Shown: positions 13,562 to 14,481 of the stretch, piece by piece | How the letters are laid out: every line of letters starts with the position of its first letter | How positions within the stretch are numbered: position 1 is the first letter of the stretch | From: Bacillota bacterium | GTDB taxonomy: Bacteria > Bacillota > Clostridia > Christensenellales > CAG-138 | Direction of reading: 5' to 3' | DNA: 14,481 nt | Assembly (NCBI GenBank): GCA_023426265.1 | Contig: JAFABA010000036.1 | Coordinates: forward strand, 1 to 14,481 | Program-made: the position numbers and the translations under genes | The notes under the pieces: generated by a model | Databases searched by the model: none | Told to the model about the DNA's origin: nothing | Seen by the model: the letters and a program-made list of their open reading frames with translations, nothing else

Positions 13562-14481
13562 ATGGGCTTGGAACTGAAATTGACGTCCCTCAGAAAAAGC
13601 GAACGCACCGCGTACCTGCTGCGGAGCCTTTATGAAAGCCGCGGCTACCGGAATTTTCGCATGGGGAAATTTGAGGAATATGATTTTTACGTGGACCACC
13701 GGGATTTTTTAAGCAGCGCGCAGATCATCACGTTCACAGACCTGAACGGCAAGCTGATGGCGCTCAAGCCCGACGTCACGATGAGCATCGTCAAAAACAC
13801 GCGCGCCACGGCGGAAAGCCCGGAGCGGCTCTATTACAGCGAAAGCGTCTACCGGCAAAGCCGGGAGGTGCGCGAGTATAAAGAAATATTTCAGGTCGGC
13901 GTTGAATACATCGGCGCTGTGACGCCGTATACGGATATCGAGCTTGTGGACCTCGCTTTAAAAAGCCTTGCGCTGATTGAAAACGACTACGTGCTGGACA
14001 TTTCCCATATGGGGTTTTTAACGGGCTTCTTTTCGGCGATCGACGCCCCGGCGGAAGCGAAAAAGGCTCTGATACGCTGCCTGGAAGGCAAGAACGCGCA
14101 CGAACTACTCTCTATCGCCCATACATACGGCATTGGCGCGAAAGAAATCGCCCCGCTTGAACAGCTCATCCGTGTGAGCGGGCCGATGGGGAACGCGTTA
14201 AAGGAAGCTTGGCCGCTGGCCGGCAACGCCGCCATGAAAGACGCGCTCAAGGAACTGGAAATGCTCTATCAAGTGTTCGCATCGGCGGGAAACGCGCAGG
14301 CTCTGCGGCTGGATTTTTCGATCACAAACGATTCGAACTATTACAACGGGCTGATGTTCCGCGGGTTTGTCAAAAGCGTGCCGCGCGCGGTGCTTTCCGG
14401 CGGGCGGTATGACCTGCTGCTCAAGCGCATGGGCAAAGAGAATCTCGCGGCCATCGGCTTTGGAATCTCATTCGACGAAAT
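13562..14481 (+). CDS. hisZ: ATP phosphoribosyltransferase regulatory subunit, 3' end outside window
   Basis: HisZ is a catalytically inactive histidyl-tRNA synthetase paralogue that binds short-form HisG to make and regulate the first enzyme of histidine synthesis. The frame opens at ATG 13562, with GGAAGGAG four bases upstream, and stays open to the window edge (306 codons visible). Class II synthetase-like motifs are recognisable: FTDLNGKLMALKPDVTMSIVKNT, motif-2-like RLYYSESVYRQS...EIFQVGVEYIG, and AVLSGGRYDLLLKRMG. The histidine-specific motif of HisS (LVRGLDYYTG) is replaced by RLDFSITNDSNYYNG, which argues for HisZ over HisS. The strong promoter and lone start suggest it opens a his operon continuing beyond the window, probably with hisG next. 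Confidence 0.9.
   Translation, partial: MGLELKLTSLRKSERTAYLLRSLYESRGYRNFRMGKFEEYDFYVDHRDFLSSAQIITFTDLNGKLMALKPDVTMSIVKNTRATAESPERLYYSESVYRQSREVREYKEIFQVGVEYIGAVTPYTDIELVDLALKSLALIENDYVLDISHMGFLTGFFSAIDAPAEAKKALIRCLEGKNAHELLSIAHTYGIGAKEIAPLEQLIRVSGPMGNALKEAWPLAGNAAMKDALKELEMLYQVFASAGNAQALRLDFSITNDSNYYNGLMFRGFVKSVPRAVLSGGRYDLLLKRMGKENLAAIGFGISFDE

Noticed and set aside
1..14481. CRISPR array, insertion sequence, tRNA, rRNA or phage/defence genes
   Set aside because: No regularly spaced repeats, transposase-like frames, tRNA cloverleaf or rRNA conserved blocks were recognised; all large frames are accounted for by metabolic and transport genes.

Overview
The window looks like chromosomal DNA of an anaerobic, moderately GC-rich Bacillota (Clostridia-type). 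The evidence is the Firmicute-style gene families (HisZ, a KimA-type potassium permease, PiT with a DUF47 partner), AGGAGG-type ribosome binding sites, and the layout argD-argF-carA-carB. A Christensenellales/Oscillospirales-like host is a guess. I see no rRNA, tRNA, insertion sequence, CRISPR or phage gene.

Region 1 (1-7034, all +) makes arginine precursors and carbamoyl phosphate. It holds a 3' fragment of argD, then argF (4-base overlap), a terminator-like hairpin, then carA and carB (10-base overlap). The standout is that the carB reading frame does not stop after the usual ~1060 codons. It continues with no internal start into a complete diaminopimelate epimerase (DapF) domain, giving one 1344-residue CarB-DapF polypeptide. 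The DapF part keeps the second catalytic cysteine, but has alanine where the first is expected. This joins arginine/pyrimidine metabolism to lysine/peptidoglycan precursor synthesis in one chain.

Region 2 (6931-8330, - strand) is a single AT-richer gene for a membrane-anchored, probably extracytoplasmic beta-propeller-like protein of unknown function. It has its own promoter and its own terminator. That terminator lies inside the 3' region of the carB-dapF transcript, so the two convergent units have interleaved, oppositely oriented terminators.

Region 3 (8348-11087) has a TauE/SafE permease on + converging on a KimA-type potassium/proton symporter on -, separated by a perfect 14-bp bidirectional terminator.

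Region 4 (11088-13436) starts with a ~660-base non-coding stretch between the divergent KimA-like gene and a PiT phosphate transporter. On the PiT side it carries an extended -10 promoter and a ~200-base leader ending in a terminator-like hairpin, a candidate cis-regulatory RNA. PiT is followed at 19 bases by its DUF47/PhoU-like partner and a clear terminator.

Region 5 (13508-end) is the start of a histidine operon: a near-consensus promoter and hisZ, cut by the window edge.
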